From NCBI RefSeq assembly GCF_007097385.1, contig NZ_VJZS01000016.1, forward strand, positions 49,867-113,866: a stretch of DNA of 64,000 nt, given 5' to 3'. Shown one piece after another: positions 1 to 7,947 of the stretch. The notes under the pieces were generated by a model. The model did no database searches. It was not told the DNA's origin and was given only the letters and a program-made list of their open reading frames with translations. The DNA is from Flavobacterium sp. ZT3R18. Its GTDB lineage: Bacteria > Bacteroidota > Bacteroidia > Flavobacteriales > Flavobacteriaceae. How positions within the stretch are numbered: position 1 is the stretch's first letter; the number at the start of each line of letters is the position of its first letter. A program made the position numbers and the translations under genes.

Positions 1-1
1 G

Positions 2-1381
2 AAATACCGTTACTTGGACATTCGAAGAAATCCAGTAAAAAACAGTTTGCTTTTTCGTCACAAAGTAGCGATGGAAGTGCGTAAATACCTTTCGGATCTA
101 GATTTTTGCGAAGTAGAAACGCCATACCTAATCAAATCAACTCCCGAAGGAGCGAGAGATTTTGTGGTTCCTTCTCGAATGAATGCAGGACAATTTTATG
201 CTTTACCGCAATCGCCTCAAACTTTTAAACAATTATTGATGGTGGGCGGAATGGATAAATATTTCCAAATCGTAAAATGTTTCCGTGACGAAGATTTGCG
301 TGCCGACAGACAACCGGAGTTTACACAAATTGACTGTGAAATGGCTTTTGTGGAGCAAGAAGATATTTTGAATATTTTTGAAGGTCTTACTCGTCATTTG
401 CTAAAAGAAATAAAAGGTACCGAAGTAGACAAATTCCCAAGAATGACCTACGAACATGCTATGAAAACATACGGAAATGACAAACCGGACATTCGTTTCG
501 GTATGGAATTTGGTGAGTTAAACCAATTTGCGCAACACAAAGATTTCCCGGTTTTCAATGCAGCCGAATTGGTTGTAGGAATTGCTGTTCCTGGGGCAGG
601 TAATTACACCCGTAAAGAAATTGACGCCCTGATTGACTGGGTAAAACGTCCTCAAGTTGGCGCCAGCGGAATGGTATATGCAAAATGTAACGAAGATGGA
701 ACTTATAAATCATCTGTGGATAAATTCTACGATCAAGACGATTTGACCAATTGGGCAAAAACCACAGGGGCAAAACCAGGCGACATGCTTTTTGTGCTTT
801 CTGGACCTGCCGATAAAACAAGAGCCCAATTAAGTGCCTTACGTATGGAACTAGCCACTCGTTTGGGCTTAAGAAATCCAGCGGAATTCGCACCTCTTTG
901 GGTTGTCGATTTCCCATTATTAGAATTTGATGAAGAAAGCGGTCGTTATCATGCGATGCACCACCCATTTACCTCTCCAAAACCAGAAGATATGCACTTA
1001 CTGGAAACCAACCCTGGAAAAGTACGCGCCAATGCCTACGACATGGTTTTGAACGGCAACGAAATTGGTGGAGGTTCTATTCGTATTCACGATAAAGCGA
1101 CCCAACAATTAATGTTCAAATATTTAGGATTTACCGAAGGCGAAGCCAAAGCACAATTTGGATTCTTAATGGATGCCTTTCAATTTGGAGCACCACCACA
1201 CGGAGGTTTAGCTTTTGGATTAGACCGTTTGGTTGCGATCTTGGGAGGACAAGAAACCATTCGAGATTTTATTGCTTTCCCAAAAAACAACTCAGGAAGA
1301 GACGTAATGATTGATGCACCATCCAATATTGATGACTCTCAATTAAAGGAATTACATATTAAATTAAACACAATAATATAA
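2..1381 (+). CDS. aspS: Aspartyl-tRNA synthetase, 3' part (5' end outside window)
   Basis: Charges tRNA-Asp with aspartate in the cytoplasm (class II synthetase). The frame is already open at base 2 (KYRYLDIRR, the motif 1 region), so the true start lies before the window. About 460 residues are visible of a family length near 585; the N-terminal anticodon-binding OB domain is missing. Visible parts are motif 2 (FRDEDLRADRQPEFTQ, about residues 91-106 counted from base 14), a central insertion of the bacterial GAD type, and motif 3 (GGLAFGLDR, about residue 397), followed by the usual C-terminal tail (FIAFPKNNSGRDVM). No frameshift is seen. The TTG at base 14 is an internal codon and not a start. 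The next gene is a separate unit with its own promoter. Confidence 0.97.
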   Translation, partial: KYRYLDIRRNPVKNSLLFRHKVAMEVRKYLSDLDFCEVETPYLIKSTPEGARDFVVPSRMNAGQFYALPQSPQTFKQLLMVGGMDKYFQIVKCFRDEDLRADRQPEFTQIDCEMAFVEQEDILNIFEGLTRHLLKEIKGTEVDKFPRMTYEHAMKTYGNDKPDIRFGMEFGELNQFAQHKDFPVFNAAELVVGIAVPGAGNYTRKEIDALIDWVKRPQVGASGMVYAKCNEDGTYKSSVDKFYDQDDLTNWAKTTGAKPGDMLFVLSGPADKTRAQLSALRMELATRLGLRNPAEFAPLWVVDFPLLEFDEESGRYHAMHHPFTSPKPEDMHLLETNPGKVRANAYDMVLNGNEIGGGSIRIHDKATQQLMFKYLGFTEGEAKAQFGFLMDAFQFGAPPHGGLAFGLDRLVAILGGQETIRDFIAFPKNNSGRDVMIDAPSNIDDSQLKELHIKLNTII

Positions 1382-1452
1382 CTGAAATCGTTGAATATCA
1401 ATATTTTTACAAAAAAAATATGTAAGAATGACTTTCGTATTATATTAAAGAT

Positions 1453-1460
1453 TACATTTG
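1453..1460 (+). promoter_or_regulatory. Promoter -7 box of cspA
   Basis: TACATTTG matches the Bacteroidota -7 consensus TAnnTTTG. It lies 29 nt before the cspA ATG, so the leader would be only about 25 nt, much shorter than the long thermosensing leader of E. coli cspA. The -33 element is poor (TTTCG about 17 nt upstream). Called by motif match only. Confidence 0.5.
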
Positions 1461-1489
1461 CCTCATTATAAATTATTATTACTATTACA

Positions 1490-1684
1490 ATGCGTACAGG
1501 TACAGTTAAATTTTTCAATGAATCTAAAGGTTACGGATTCATTACAGACGAAGAAACAGGAAAAGACATTTTTGTTCATGCATCAGGAATCAACGCGGAA
1601 GAATTACGCGAAGGTGACAGAGTTAGTTATGAAGAAGAAGAAGGAAGAAAAGGAAAAGTTGCAGCTAAAGTAGCAGTTCTTTAA
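1490..1684 (+). CDS. cspA: Cold-shock protein (CspA family)
   Basis: Small single-domain nucleic-acid-binding protein of 64 residues, about the normal length for the family. It forms one OB-fold cold-shock domain. RNP1 is KGYGFI (about residues 13-18) and RNP2 is DIFVHASGI (about residues 25-33). The acidic C-terminal stretch EEEEG is followed by a basic patch. Proteins of this family act as RNA chaperones that melt mRNA structure, often after cold or stress. It stands alone between its own promoter and a strong terminator. A longer overlapping frame starting at 1458 is a shadow. Whether this copy is cold-induced cannot be read from the sequence. Confidence 0.95.
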   Translation: MRTGTVKFFNESKGYGFITDEETGKDIFVHASGINAEELREGDRVSYEEEEGRKGKVAAKVAVL

Positions 1685-1724
1685 GCATAAAAATAGTTTA
1701 CTGTTTTTTTGCACAAATGTCTAA

Positions 1725-1759
1725 AAAACGTTTCGATTTATTTCGGGACGTTTTTTTTT
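1725..1759 (+). terminator. Terminator of cspA
   Basis: Stem with arms AACGTTTCG and CGGGACGTT followed by a run of nine T. It lies 40 nt after the cspA stop codon. Confidence 0.8.
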
Positions 1760-1857
1760 GTTTGCACCCCAAAATCCACTCCAAATAATTCTTATTTATA
1801 ATCAATAAAAATTAGATTTCAATCCCGCCAATCATCCAACTTAATTAGATCCAAAAC

Positions 1858-1888
1858 TTGTGTTTTAACAACACGAAAGCTATCTTTG
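1858..1888 (+). promoter_or_regulatory. Promoter of the nuo operon
   Basis: A -33 TTG (1858-1860), a 20-nt spacer and a -7 box TATCTTTG (1881-1888) fit the Bacteroidota housekeeping promoter. The transcript would start near 1895, about 25 nt before nuoA. Confidence 0.65.
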
Positions 1889-1919
1889 CGTCTTATTCCA
1901 AAGCAAAACATTTACGATT

Positions 1920-2285
1920 ATGCAATCAGACCAATTCAATTATATTCCTATTTTAATGCAGTTTATACTGGCTGTAGGATTTGTAGTAGCTACGATAATA
2001 GTTTCTGGAAAATTAGGCCCAAAAAGGTCTTCAGAAATTAAAGACAAAAACTTCGAATGTGGTATTGAATCTATTGGAAACGCAAGGATTCCTTTCTCAG
2101 TAAAGTATTTCTTAGTAGCCATCTTATTTGTCCTTTTTGATGTCGAAGTAATCTTTCTATACCCTTGGGCAGTGAATTTCAAGGAGTTAGAAATGGAAGG
2201 AATGATAAAAATGATTATCTTTATGTTATTACTTTTGGTGGGTTTTTTCTACATCATCAAAAAGAAAGCTTTAGAGTGGGAATAA
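1920..2285 (+). CDS. nuoA: NADH-quinone oxidoreductase subunit A
   Basis: Small membrane subunit of respiratory complex I, 121 residues, the usual length. It helps join the quinone-binding peripheral arm to the proton-pumping membrane arm. Three hydrophobic helices are visible (about residues 8-29, 60-82 and 92-115). The family signature KNFECGIES is in the loop after helix 1, and the FLVAILFVLFDVEVIFLYPW stretch is helix 2. It is the first gene of the nuo operon and starts about 25 nt after the predicted transcript start. It is separated from nuoB by an unusual 175-nt repeat-bearing spacer. Confidence 0.95.
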   Translation: MQSDQFNYIPILMQFILAVGFVVATIIVSGKLGPKRSSEIKDKNFECGIESIGNARIPFSVKYFLVAILFVLFDVEVIFLYPWAVNFKELEMEGMIKMIIFMLLLLVGFFYIIKKKALEWE

Positions 2286-2289
2286 ATTA

Positions 2290-2459
2290 AGAATGCAGAT
2301 TTTAGATTTTAGATTTTAGATTTTTACAATTAGAAAATTTAAGACTTGAAATTTAAAATTTAGAGTTTTTAAAAATATTAAAAATTGATTTTTTAAAATG
2401 TTGATTTTATTTTACGATTCGCCTGAATCTAAAATCTAAAGTCTAAAATCTAAAATTAA
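2290..2459. repeat. TAGATT-type repeats in inverted pair, nuoA-nuoB spacer
   Basis: The spacer opens with about four copies of ATTTTAG (2294-2325) and closes with the reverse complement, about four copies of CTAAAATCTAAA (2426-2457), directly before the nuoB ATG. The two blocks could pair in the transcript and loop out the A/T-rich middle. The same motif recurs in other spacers of this operon and before bioA. The function is unknown. Confidence 0.7.
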
Positions 2460-2460
2460 A

Positions 2461-3009
2461 ATGAGCGATTCTAAAATAAATATGGTTGCCCCTCCAGAAG
2501 GTGTTGTTGGTGAAGGTTTCTTCGCCACAAAACTGAATGATGTAGTAGGTTTGGCTCGCGCCAACTCACTTTGGCCTTTACCGTTTGCCACATCATGTTG
2601 CGGTATCGAATTTATGGCAACAATGGCTTCCCATTATGATTTGGCCCGTTTTGGATCTGAAAGAGTAAGTTTTTCTCCTCGCCAAGCCGATATGCTAATG
2701 GTAATGGGAACTATCTCTAAAAAAATGGCTCCTATATTACGTCAAGTATACGAACAAATGGCCGAACCACGCTGGGTAATTTCAGTAGGAGCTTGTGCTT
2801 GTTCCGGAGGTATTTTTGACACTTATTCAGTACTTCAAGGTATAGACAAAGTGATCCCAGTAGATGTATATGTTCCGGGTTGTCCTCCACGACCAGAACA
2901 AATTGTTGATGGAGTAATGAAATTGCAAGAATTGGTAAAAAGCGAATCTGTAAGAAGAAGAAGCTCCCCAGAATATCAAGAATTATTAGCCTCTTATAAT
3001 ATCAAATAA
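2461..3009 (+). CDS. nuoB: NADH-quinone oxidoreductase subunit B (N2 cluster)
   Basis: Peripheral subunit of complex I that carries the terminal 4Fe-4S cluster N2, which hands electrons to quinone. It has 182 residues, within the family range. The cluster ligands are visible: tandem Cys46-Cys47 in SCCGIEFM, Cys112 in GACACSGG and Cys141 in VPGCPPRPE, with the same spacing as in E. coli. No signal peptide or membrane helix is present. It lies 2 nt before nuoC, so the two are very likely cotranslated. Confidence 0.97.
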   Translation: MSDSKINMVAPPEGVVGEGFFATKLNDVVGLARANSLWPLPFATSCCGIEFMATMASHYDLARFGSERVSFSPRQADMLMVMGTISKKMAPILRQVYEQMAEPRWVISVGACACSGGIFDTYSVLQGIDKVIPVDVYVPGCPPRPEQIVDGVMKLQELVKSESVRRRSSPEYQELLASYNIK

Positions 3010-3011
3010 AA

Positions 3012-3533
3012 ATGGCTTTAGAGACAATAGAAATTCAAGAAAAATTAACTGAAACTTTTGGCGAAAATGTTTTTCGCTTCACTCAAGAAAGAGATATTTT
3101 CTCTTTTGAAGTAGCTTCGGATAAAATAACGGCAGTTATTCTTTTCTTAAAAAACGATCCCACTTTACGTTTTCACTTTTTGACTGATTTGTGTGGTATT
3201 CACTACCCTGACAATGAAGAAAACAGGCAATTTGCTTTAGTTTATCACATGCACAATTGGTACGAAAATAAAAGAATCAAAATCAAAGCTTTTATAAACG
3301 GGACAAATCCTGAAATAAAATCAATTTCAAACATTTTCTTGTGTGCCAATTGGATGGAAAGAGAAACGTATGATTTCTTCGGAATCAATTTCATCGGTCA
3401 TCCCCAATTGAAACGTATTTTAAATATGGATGAGATGATTTCTTTCCCAATGCGAAAAGAGTTCCCAATGGAAGACAGCGGAAGAACAGACAAAGACGAC
3501 AGGTATTTCGGAAGAACAACAATAAATAGTTAA
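3012..3533 (+). CDS. nuoC: NADH-quinone oxidoreductase subunit C
   Basis: Peripheral-arm subunit of complex I (30-kDa homologue) that packs against NuoD. It has 173 residues and carries no cofactor. The family signature is seen as ERETYDFFGINFIGHPQLKR near residues 117-136, followed by the C-terminal FPMRKEFP segment. In E. coli nuoC and nuoD are fused. Here they are separate genes, the usual state outside gammaproteobacteria. The start codon lies 2 nt after the nuoB stop. Downstream there is a 36-bp perfect palindrome before nuoD. Confidence 0.94.
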   Translation: MALETIEIQEKLTETFGENVFRFTQERDIFSFEVASDKITAVILFLKNDPTLRFHFLTDLCGIHYPDNEENRQFALVYHMHNWYENKRIKIKAFINGTNPEIKSISNIFLCANWMERETYDFFGINFIGHPQLKRILNMDEMISFPMRKEFPMEDSGRTDKDDRYFGRTTINS

Positions 3534-3545
3534 TATAAATATACA

Positions 3546-3581
3546 CCTCATTTCTCCCGATAGCTATCGGGAGAAATGAGG
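3546..3581. repeat. 36-bp perfect palindrome between nuoC and nuoD
   Basis: Two 18-nt arms pair perfectly. The core TCCCGATAGCTATCGGGA is shared with five other places in the window. It is followed by GCTTAATTTTT, a weak T-run. It could be a partial terminator, an mRNA-stabilising hairpin or a mobile palindromic repeat. Strong termination is unlikely, because nuoD-N follow in the same direction. Confidence 0.85.
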
Positions 3582-3603
3582 CTTAATTTTTCACATTAAA
3601 TAA

Positions 3604-4842
3604 ATGTCTGAACTATTATTATCACCAGAGCATCGCTATGCTAAAATTATCAAGGAGAGACACAATGAAGATGGAAGCGAACTTTCGATTCTTAACTTAG
3701 GTCCTACGCATCCTGCAACGCACGGTATTTTTCAAAATATCTTGTTGATGGATGGTGAAAAAATTCTTGAGGCAGAGCCAACCATTGGTTACATTCACAG
3801 AGCTTTCGAGAAAATTGCCGAAAATCGTCCTTTTTACCAAATTACACCTCTTACCGATAGAATGAACTACTGTTCGTCCCCTATCAATAACATGGGATGG
3901 TGGATGACATTAGAAAAATTATTAGACATTGAAGTTCCAAAAAGAGCGCAATACTTAAGAGTTATTGTAATGGAATTGGCTAGAATTACCGATCACTTAA
4001 TCTGTAATTCAATTCTTGGGGTAGACACAGGTGCCTATACTGGTTTCCTTTATGTATTTCAATTTAGAGAAAAAGTTTACGAAATCTACGAAGAAATTTG
4101 CGGCGCTCGTTTAACAACAAATATGGGAAGAATTGGTGGTTTCGAAAGAGATTGGTCACCAGAAGCTTTCCGAAAATTAGATGTGTTTTTAAAAGATTTC
4201 CCAGTTGCTTGGAAAGAATTTGAAAACTTATTTGAAAGAAACAGAATTTTCATTGACAGAACGGTTAATGTAGGCGCAATTACAGCTGAAAAAGCGATGG
4301 CTTACGGATTTACAGGCCCTAACCTTCGTGCTGCCGGTATTGATTATGATGTGCGTGTTGCGCAACCCTATAGTTCTTACGAAGATTTCGATTTTATCGT
4401 TCCTGTTGGAAAGTCAGGAGACACCTACGATCGTTTTTGCGTTCGTAATGCCGAGGTTTGGGAAAGTTTGAGCATCATCAGACAAGCCTTGGCAAAAATG
4501 CCGGAAGGAAATGAGTTCCATGCTGATGTTCCTGAATATTATCTTCCACCAAAAGAAGATGTTTACACATCTATGGAGTCGTTAATCTATCACTTTAAGA
4601 TTGTTATGGGAGAAGTTCCCGTTCCAGTTGCCGAAATATATCATGCTGTTGAAGGTGGAAACGGTGAATTAGGTTTCTATTTGGTAACAGATGGAAGCAG
4701 AACTCCTTACAGATTGCATTTTAGAAGACCTTGCTTTATTTATTATCAAGCTTATCCAGATATGATCAAAGGATCTATGTTATCGGATGCAATTGTTATT
4801 TTATCAAGTTTAAATGTTATTGCTGGAGAATTAGACGCTTAA
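3604..4842 (+). CDS. nuoD: NADH-quinone oxidoreductase subunit D
   Basis: The 49-kDa subunit of complex I, related to the large subunit of NiFe hydrogenases. Together with NuoB it forms the quinone site. It has 412 residues, normal for an unfused NuoD. The N-terminal NLGPTHPATHG motif (about residues 30-40) contains the histidine that contacts quinone in known structures. GRIGGFERDW and the C-terminal end (SLNVIAGELDA, where the family typically ends in a DPVMGEVDR-like sequence) are also recognisable. The hydrogenase nickel cysteines are absent, as expected. The gene follows a 70-nt spacer that holds the 36-bp palindrome. Confidence 0.96.
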   Translation: MSELLLSPEHRYAKIIKERHNEDGSELSILNLGPTHPATHGIFQNILLMDGEKILEAEPTIGYIHRAFEKIAENRPFYQITPLTDRMNYCSSPINNMGWWMTLEKLLDIEVPKRAQYLRVIVMELARITDHLICNSILGVDTGAYTGFLYVFQFREKVYEIYEEICGARLTTNMGRIGGFERDWSPEAFRKLDVFLKDFPVAWKEFENLFERNRIFIDRTVNVGAITAEKAMAYGFTGPNLRAAGIDYDVRVAQPYSSYEDFDFIVPVGKSGDTYDRFCVRNAEVWESLSIIRQALAKMPEGNEFHADVPEYYLPPKEDVYTSMESLIYHFKIVMGEVPVPVAEIYHAVEGGNGELGFYLVTDGSRTPYRLHFRRPCFIYYQAYPDMIKGSMLSDAIVILSSLNVIAGELDA

Positions 4843-4926
4843 AGATTTTAGATTGTTGATTAACAATTTTTAGATTTAAGATTAAAAAAACCGTGCCTTT
4901 GCGCCTTTGTGGCAAAAAATATAAAA
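4843..4926. repeat. nuoD-nuoE spacer with TAGATT repeats
   Basis: It holds degenerate TAGATT motifs (4848-4884) and then CTTTGCGCCTTTGTGGC (4896-4912), a phrase that looks like a recurrent flavobacterial spacer repeat. A GTG at 4909 opens the nuoE frame, but it lies in this repeat and is unlikely to be the start. Confidence 0.5.
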
Positions 4927-5457
4927 ATGGAAAGAACACATTACAAACAAGAAATAAACATGACCGAAACATTGATGAATCGCATCAATGAATTGATCAG
5001 TCATTATCCTGAAGATAAAAGAAAATCGGCTTTGCTTCCCGTTTTACATGAAGTTCAAGATGCTCACGAAAATTGGTTGAGTATTGAATTAATGGACAAA
5101 GTCGCCGAAATTTTACAAATCAAACCGATAGAAGTATATGAAGTGGTCTCATTTTACACGATGTACAATCAAAAACCTATTGGAAAATACATGTTTGAAT
5201 TTTGCCAAACCTCTCCATGTTGTCTTAACGGAGTAGAAGATTTGATGGATTACACCTGCGAGAAGTTAGGTGTAAAAGTTGGAGAACCTACTGCTGATGG
5301 ATTATTTGAAGTTAGAGGTGTTGAATGTTTAGGCGCTTGTGGTTATGCTCCTATGATGCAGTTGGGTGATTTTTACAAAGAACACTTAACCAAAGAGAAA
5401 ATAGACCAGCTAATTACCGATTGTAAAGACGATAAAATAATAGTACACGATAAATAA
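4927..5457 (+). CDS. nuoE: NADH-quinone oxidoreductase subunit E
   Basis: The 24-kDa subunit of the NADH-oxidising module of complex I. It has a thioredoxin-like fold and carries 2Fe-2S cluster N1a. With the ATG at 4927 it has 176 residues; the GTG at 4909 falls in repeat DNA, and an ATG at 4960 would also be possible. Ligand cysteines are seen in FCQTSPCCLNG and in ECLGACGYAP. The N-terminal helical part (INELISHYPEDKRKSALLPV) is typical. It lies 1 nt before nuoF. Confidence 0.95.
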   Translation: MERTHYKQEINMTETLMNRINELISHYPEDKRKSALLPVLHEVQDAHENWLSIELMDKVAEILQIKPIEVYEVVSFYTMYNQKPIGKYMFEFCQTSPCCLNGVEDLMDYTCEKLGVKVGEPTADGLFEVRGVECLGACGYAPMMQLGDFYKEHLTKEKIDQLITDCKDDKIIVHDK

Positions 5458-5458
5458 T

Positions 5459-6826
5459 ATGTCACAAAAAATATTATTAGACAAAATAAATATTCCTGGG
5501 ATTAAAACCTACGAAGTGTATCGCCAAAACGGTGGTTATGCCTCTGTAGAAAAAGCCTTGAAAACATTAACCCCAGACGAAGTAGTCGAAGAAGTTAAAA
5601 CTTCGGGCTTACGAGGTCGTGGTGGAGCAGGATTCCCAGCCGGAATGAAATGGAGTTTTATTGATAAAAAATCAGGAAAGCCAAGACATTTAGTTTGCAA
5701 TGCCGATGAATCAGAACCAGGAACTTTCAAAGATCGTTACTTGATGGAATTTATCCCTCACTTATTGATTGAAGGAATGATTACTTCCAGTTATGCCTTG
5801 GGTGCCAACCGTTCGTACATCTACATTCGTGGAGAATACATGTGGGTTTATAAAATATTGGAAAGAGCCATTAACGAAGCAAAAGCTGCTGGATTTTTAG
5901 GTAAAAACATATTAGGATCTCGATTTGATTTAGAACTATACGTTCATTGTGGTGCAGGAGCTTACATCTGTGGTGAAGAAACCGCTTTGATCGAATCATT
6001 GGAAGGAAAAAGAGGAAACCCTCGCATCAAGCCACCATTCCCTGCAATTTCAGGGCTTTGGGCAAATCCTACCGTTGTAAATAACGTTGAAACTATATCT
6101 GCTGTGCCATGGATTGTAAACAATTCTGGTGCAGAATATGCCAAAATCGGTATTGGAAGATCTACAGGAACCAAATTAATTTCTGCTTCAGGACATATCA
6201 AAAACCCTGGTGTTTATGAAATTGAAATGGGACTAAGCGTTTATGAATTCATGAACTCCGATGAATATCTAGGAGGAATGAGCTCAGACAGACCATTAAA
6301 AGCATTTGTGCCCGGAGGAAGTTCTGTTCCTGTTTTACCGGCACATTTAATCTACAAGACAGCAGCAGGCGAAGATCGTTTGATGTCTTACGAATCCCTA
6401 AGTGATGGTGGTTTTGCTACTGGATCTATGTTAGGTTCCGGTGGGTTTATCGTGTACAACGACACCTCTTGTATTGTTCGTAATACATGGAATTTCTCTC
6501 GTTTCTATCATCATGAAAGTTGTGGTCAATGTACCCCATGTCGTGAAGGAACGGGTTGGATGGAAAAAGTTTTACACCGAATAGAGAATGGTCATGGACG
6601 TGAAGAAGATATTGAATTGCTTTTGAGCATTCAAAGCAAAATAGAAGGAAATACCATTTGCCCATTAGGTGATGCCGCAGCTTGGCCAGTAGCCGCAGCG
6701 ATTCGTCACTTTAGAGAGGAATTTGAATACCATATCCGTTTCCCGGAAAAAATTAAAAATAGAGACCATTTCGTTGCTGAACCTTTCGAAAAAGTAAAGC
6801 ATTTAGTTTCTAAAGTAGTGATTTAA
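5459..6826 (+). CDS. nuoF: NADH-quinone oxidoreductase subunit F (NADH/FMN site)
   Basis: The 51-kDa subunit of complex I. It binds NADH and FMN, where electrons enter, and carries 4Fe-4S cluster N3. It has 455 residues, slightly longer than the E. coli protein. The glycine-rich nucleotide loop GLRGRGGAGFPAGMKW (about residues 50-65), the FMN region (CNADESEPGTFKDR) and a second motif (GAGAYICGEETALIES) are clear. The N3 ligands are in ESCGQCTPCREG and TICPLGDAAAWP. It follows nuoE after one base and is followed by a 92-nt spacer with degenerate TAGATT repeats. Confidence 0.97.
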   Translation: MSQKILLDKINIPGIKTYEVYRQNGGYASVEKALKTLTPDEVVEEVKTSGLRGRGGAGFPAGMKWSFIDKKSGKPRHLVCNADESEPGTFKDRYLMEFIPHLLIEGMITSSYALGANRSYIYIRGEYMWVYKILERAINEAKAAGFLGKNILGSRFDLELYVHCGAGAYICGEETALIESLEGKRGNPRIKPPFPAISGLWANPTVVNNVETISAVPWIVNNSGAEYAKIGIGRSTGTKLISASGHIKNPGVYEIEMGLSVYEFMNSDEYLGGMSSDRPLKAFVPGGSSVPVLPAHLIYKTAAGEDRLMSYESLSDGGFATGSMLGSGGFIVYNDTSCIVRNTWNFSRFYHHESCGQCTPCREGTGWMEKVLHRIENGHGREEDIELLLSIQSKIEGNTICPLGDAAAWPVAAAIRHFREEFEYHIRFPEKIKNRDHFVAEPFEKVKHLVSKVVI

Positions 6827-6918
6827 GATTTTTGATTAACGATTTTAGATTGCAGATTGAGAGTTCAGATTATCAGAATTAAAGAGATACTCCTTGTGAG
6901 TTAAATATTGGGTAGAAA

Positions 6919-7944
6919 ATGAAAGTAACCATAGACGGTCAAGAAATTGAAGTAGAAGCAGGAACAACCATCTTGCAGGCTGCGCGTATGATTGGTGGAG
7001 AAGTTGTTCCGCCAGCAATGTGCTATTATTCTAAACTAAAAGGGAGCGGTGGAAAATGCCGTTGTTGTTTAGTGGATGTAACCAAAGGTAGTGATGCCGA
7101 CCCAAGACCTATGCCAAAACTAATGGCATCTTGTGTAACTGGTTGTCAAGACGGAATGGAAATTGCCAGCAAAGCATCGCCAAGAGTTCAAGAAGCAAGA
7201 AAATCGGTAACGGAATTTTTGTTAATCAACCACCCACTTGATTGCCCTATTTGTGATCAAGCTGGAGAATGTGATTTACAAAATTTAAGCTTTGAACACG
7301 GAAAATCAGCAACTCGTTTTATAGAAGAAAAAAGAACTTTTGAACCTGAAGATATAGGTCCGAATATTCAATTGCACATGAATCGTTGCATTTTATGTCA
7401 AAGATGTGTGCAGGTTGCGGATCAATTGACAGACAATAGAGTTCATGGAGTGATGGATCGTGGTGATCACGCCAACATTTCGACCTGTATTTCTAAAGCG
7501 ATAGACAATGAATTCTCTGGAAACATGATTGACGTATGTCCAGTTGGTGCATTAACTGATAAAACTTTTAGATTCAAATCGAGAGTTTGGTTCAACAAAC
7601 CGTATAACGCTCATAGAGATTGCGACAAATGTTGTGGAAAAACAACCGTTTGGATGTTCGGCAACGAAATTCAACGTGTTACGGGTCGTAAAGACGAATA
7701 CCATGAAGTAGAGGAATTCATTTGTAACGGATGTCGTTTTGACCATAAAGAAGTTTCGGACTGGGTAATTGAAGGGCCGAGAGAATTCGAAAAAGATTCA
7801 GTTATTAATCAAAATAACTACACTCAAAAATTAGAAAAAGTAGAAATCGCTACTGAGAAAAACATTCTTTTGGGTAGAGATCAAGACAGAAAAAAAATCA
7901 GTATGGTAAGTAATCCATTAGATACTAACAACAAAAATTCTTAA
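6919..7944 (+). CDS. nuoG: Short NADH-quinone oxidoreductase subunit G (2Fe-2S/4Fe-4S protein)
   Basis: Iron-sulfur relay subunit of complex I. The order is an N-terminal plant-type 2Fe-2S ferredoxin domain (cysteines in AMCYYSKLKGSGGKCRCC and in MASCVTGC), a His/Cys-ligated 4Fe-4S segment (HPLDCPICDQAGECDLQ) and a second 4Fe-4S site (CILCQRC and DVCPVGALTDK). A remnant of the molybdopterin-family 4Fe-4S domain follows (CDKCCGKT and CNGCRF). The protein ends at residue 341, whereas E. coli NuoG has about 908, so the whole molybdopterin-like body is missing. The frame is intact and nuoH starts 3 nt later. It is therefore a naturally short form and not a broken gene. Confidence 0.93.
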   Translation: MKVTIDGQEIEVEAGTTILQAARMIGGEVVPPAMCYYSKLKGSGGKCRCCLVDVTKGSDADPRPMPKLMASCVTGCQDGMEIASKASPRVQEARKSVTEFLLINHPLDCPICDQAGECDLQNLSFEHGKSATRFIEEKRTFEPEDIGPNIQLHMNRCILCQRCVQVADQLTDNRVHGVMDRGDHANISTCISKAIDNEFSGNMIDVCPVGALTDKTFRFKSRVWFNKPYNAHRDCDKCCGKTTVWMFGNEIQRVTGRKDEYHEVEEFICNGCRFDHKEVSDWVIEGPREFEKDSVINQNNYTQKLEKVEIATEKNILLGRDQDRKKISMVSNPLDTNNKNS

Positions 7945-7947
7945 GAA

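Noticed and set aside
555..968. 137-codon minus-strand frame inside aspS
   Set aside because: It lies entirely within a well-conserved synthetase domain, has no promoter and no recognisable product.
6919..7944. nuoG as a truncated pseudogene
   Set aside because: All cluster motifs are intact, the stop is followed 3 nt later by nuoH, and no remnant of the missing domain is present.
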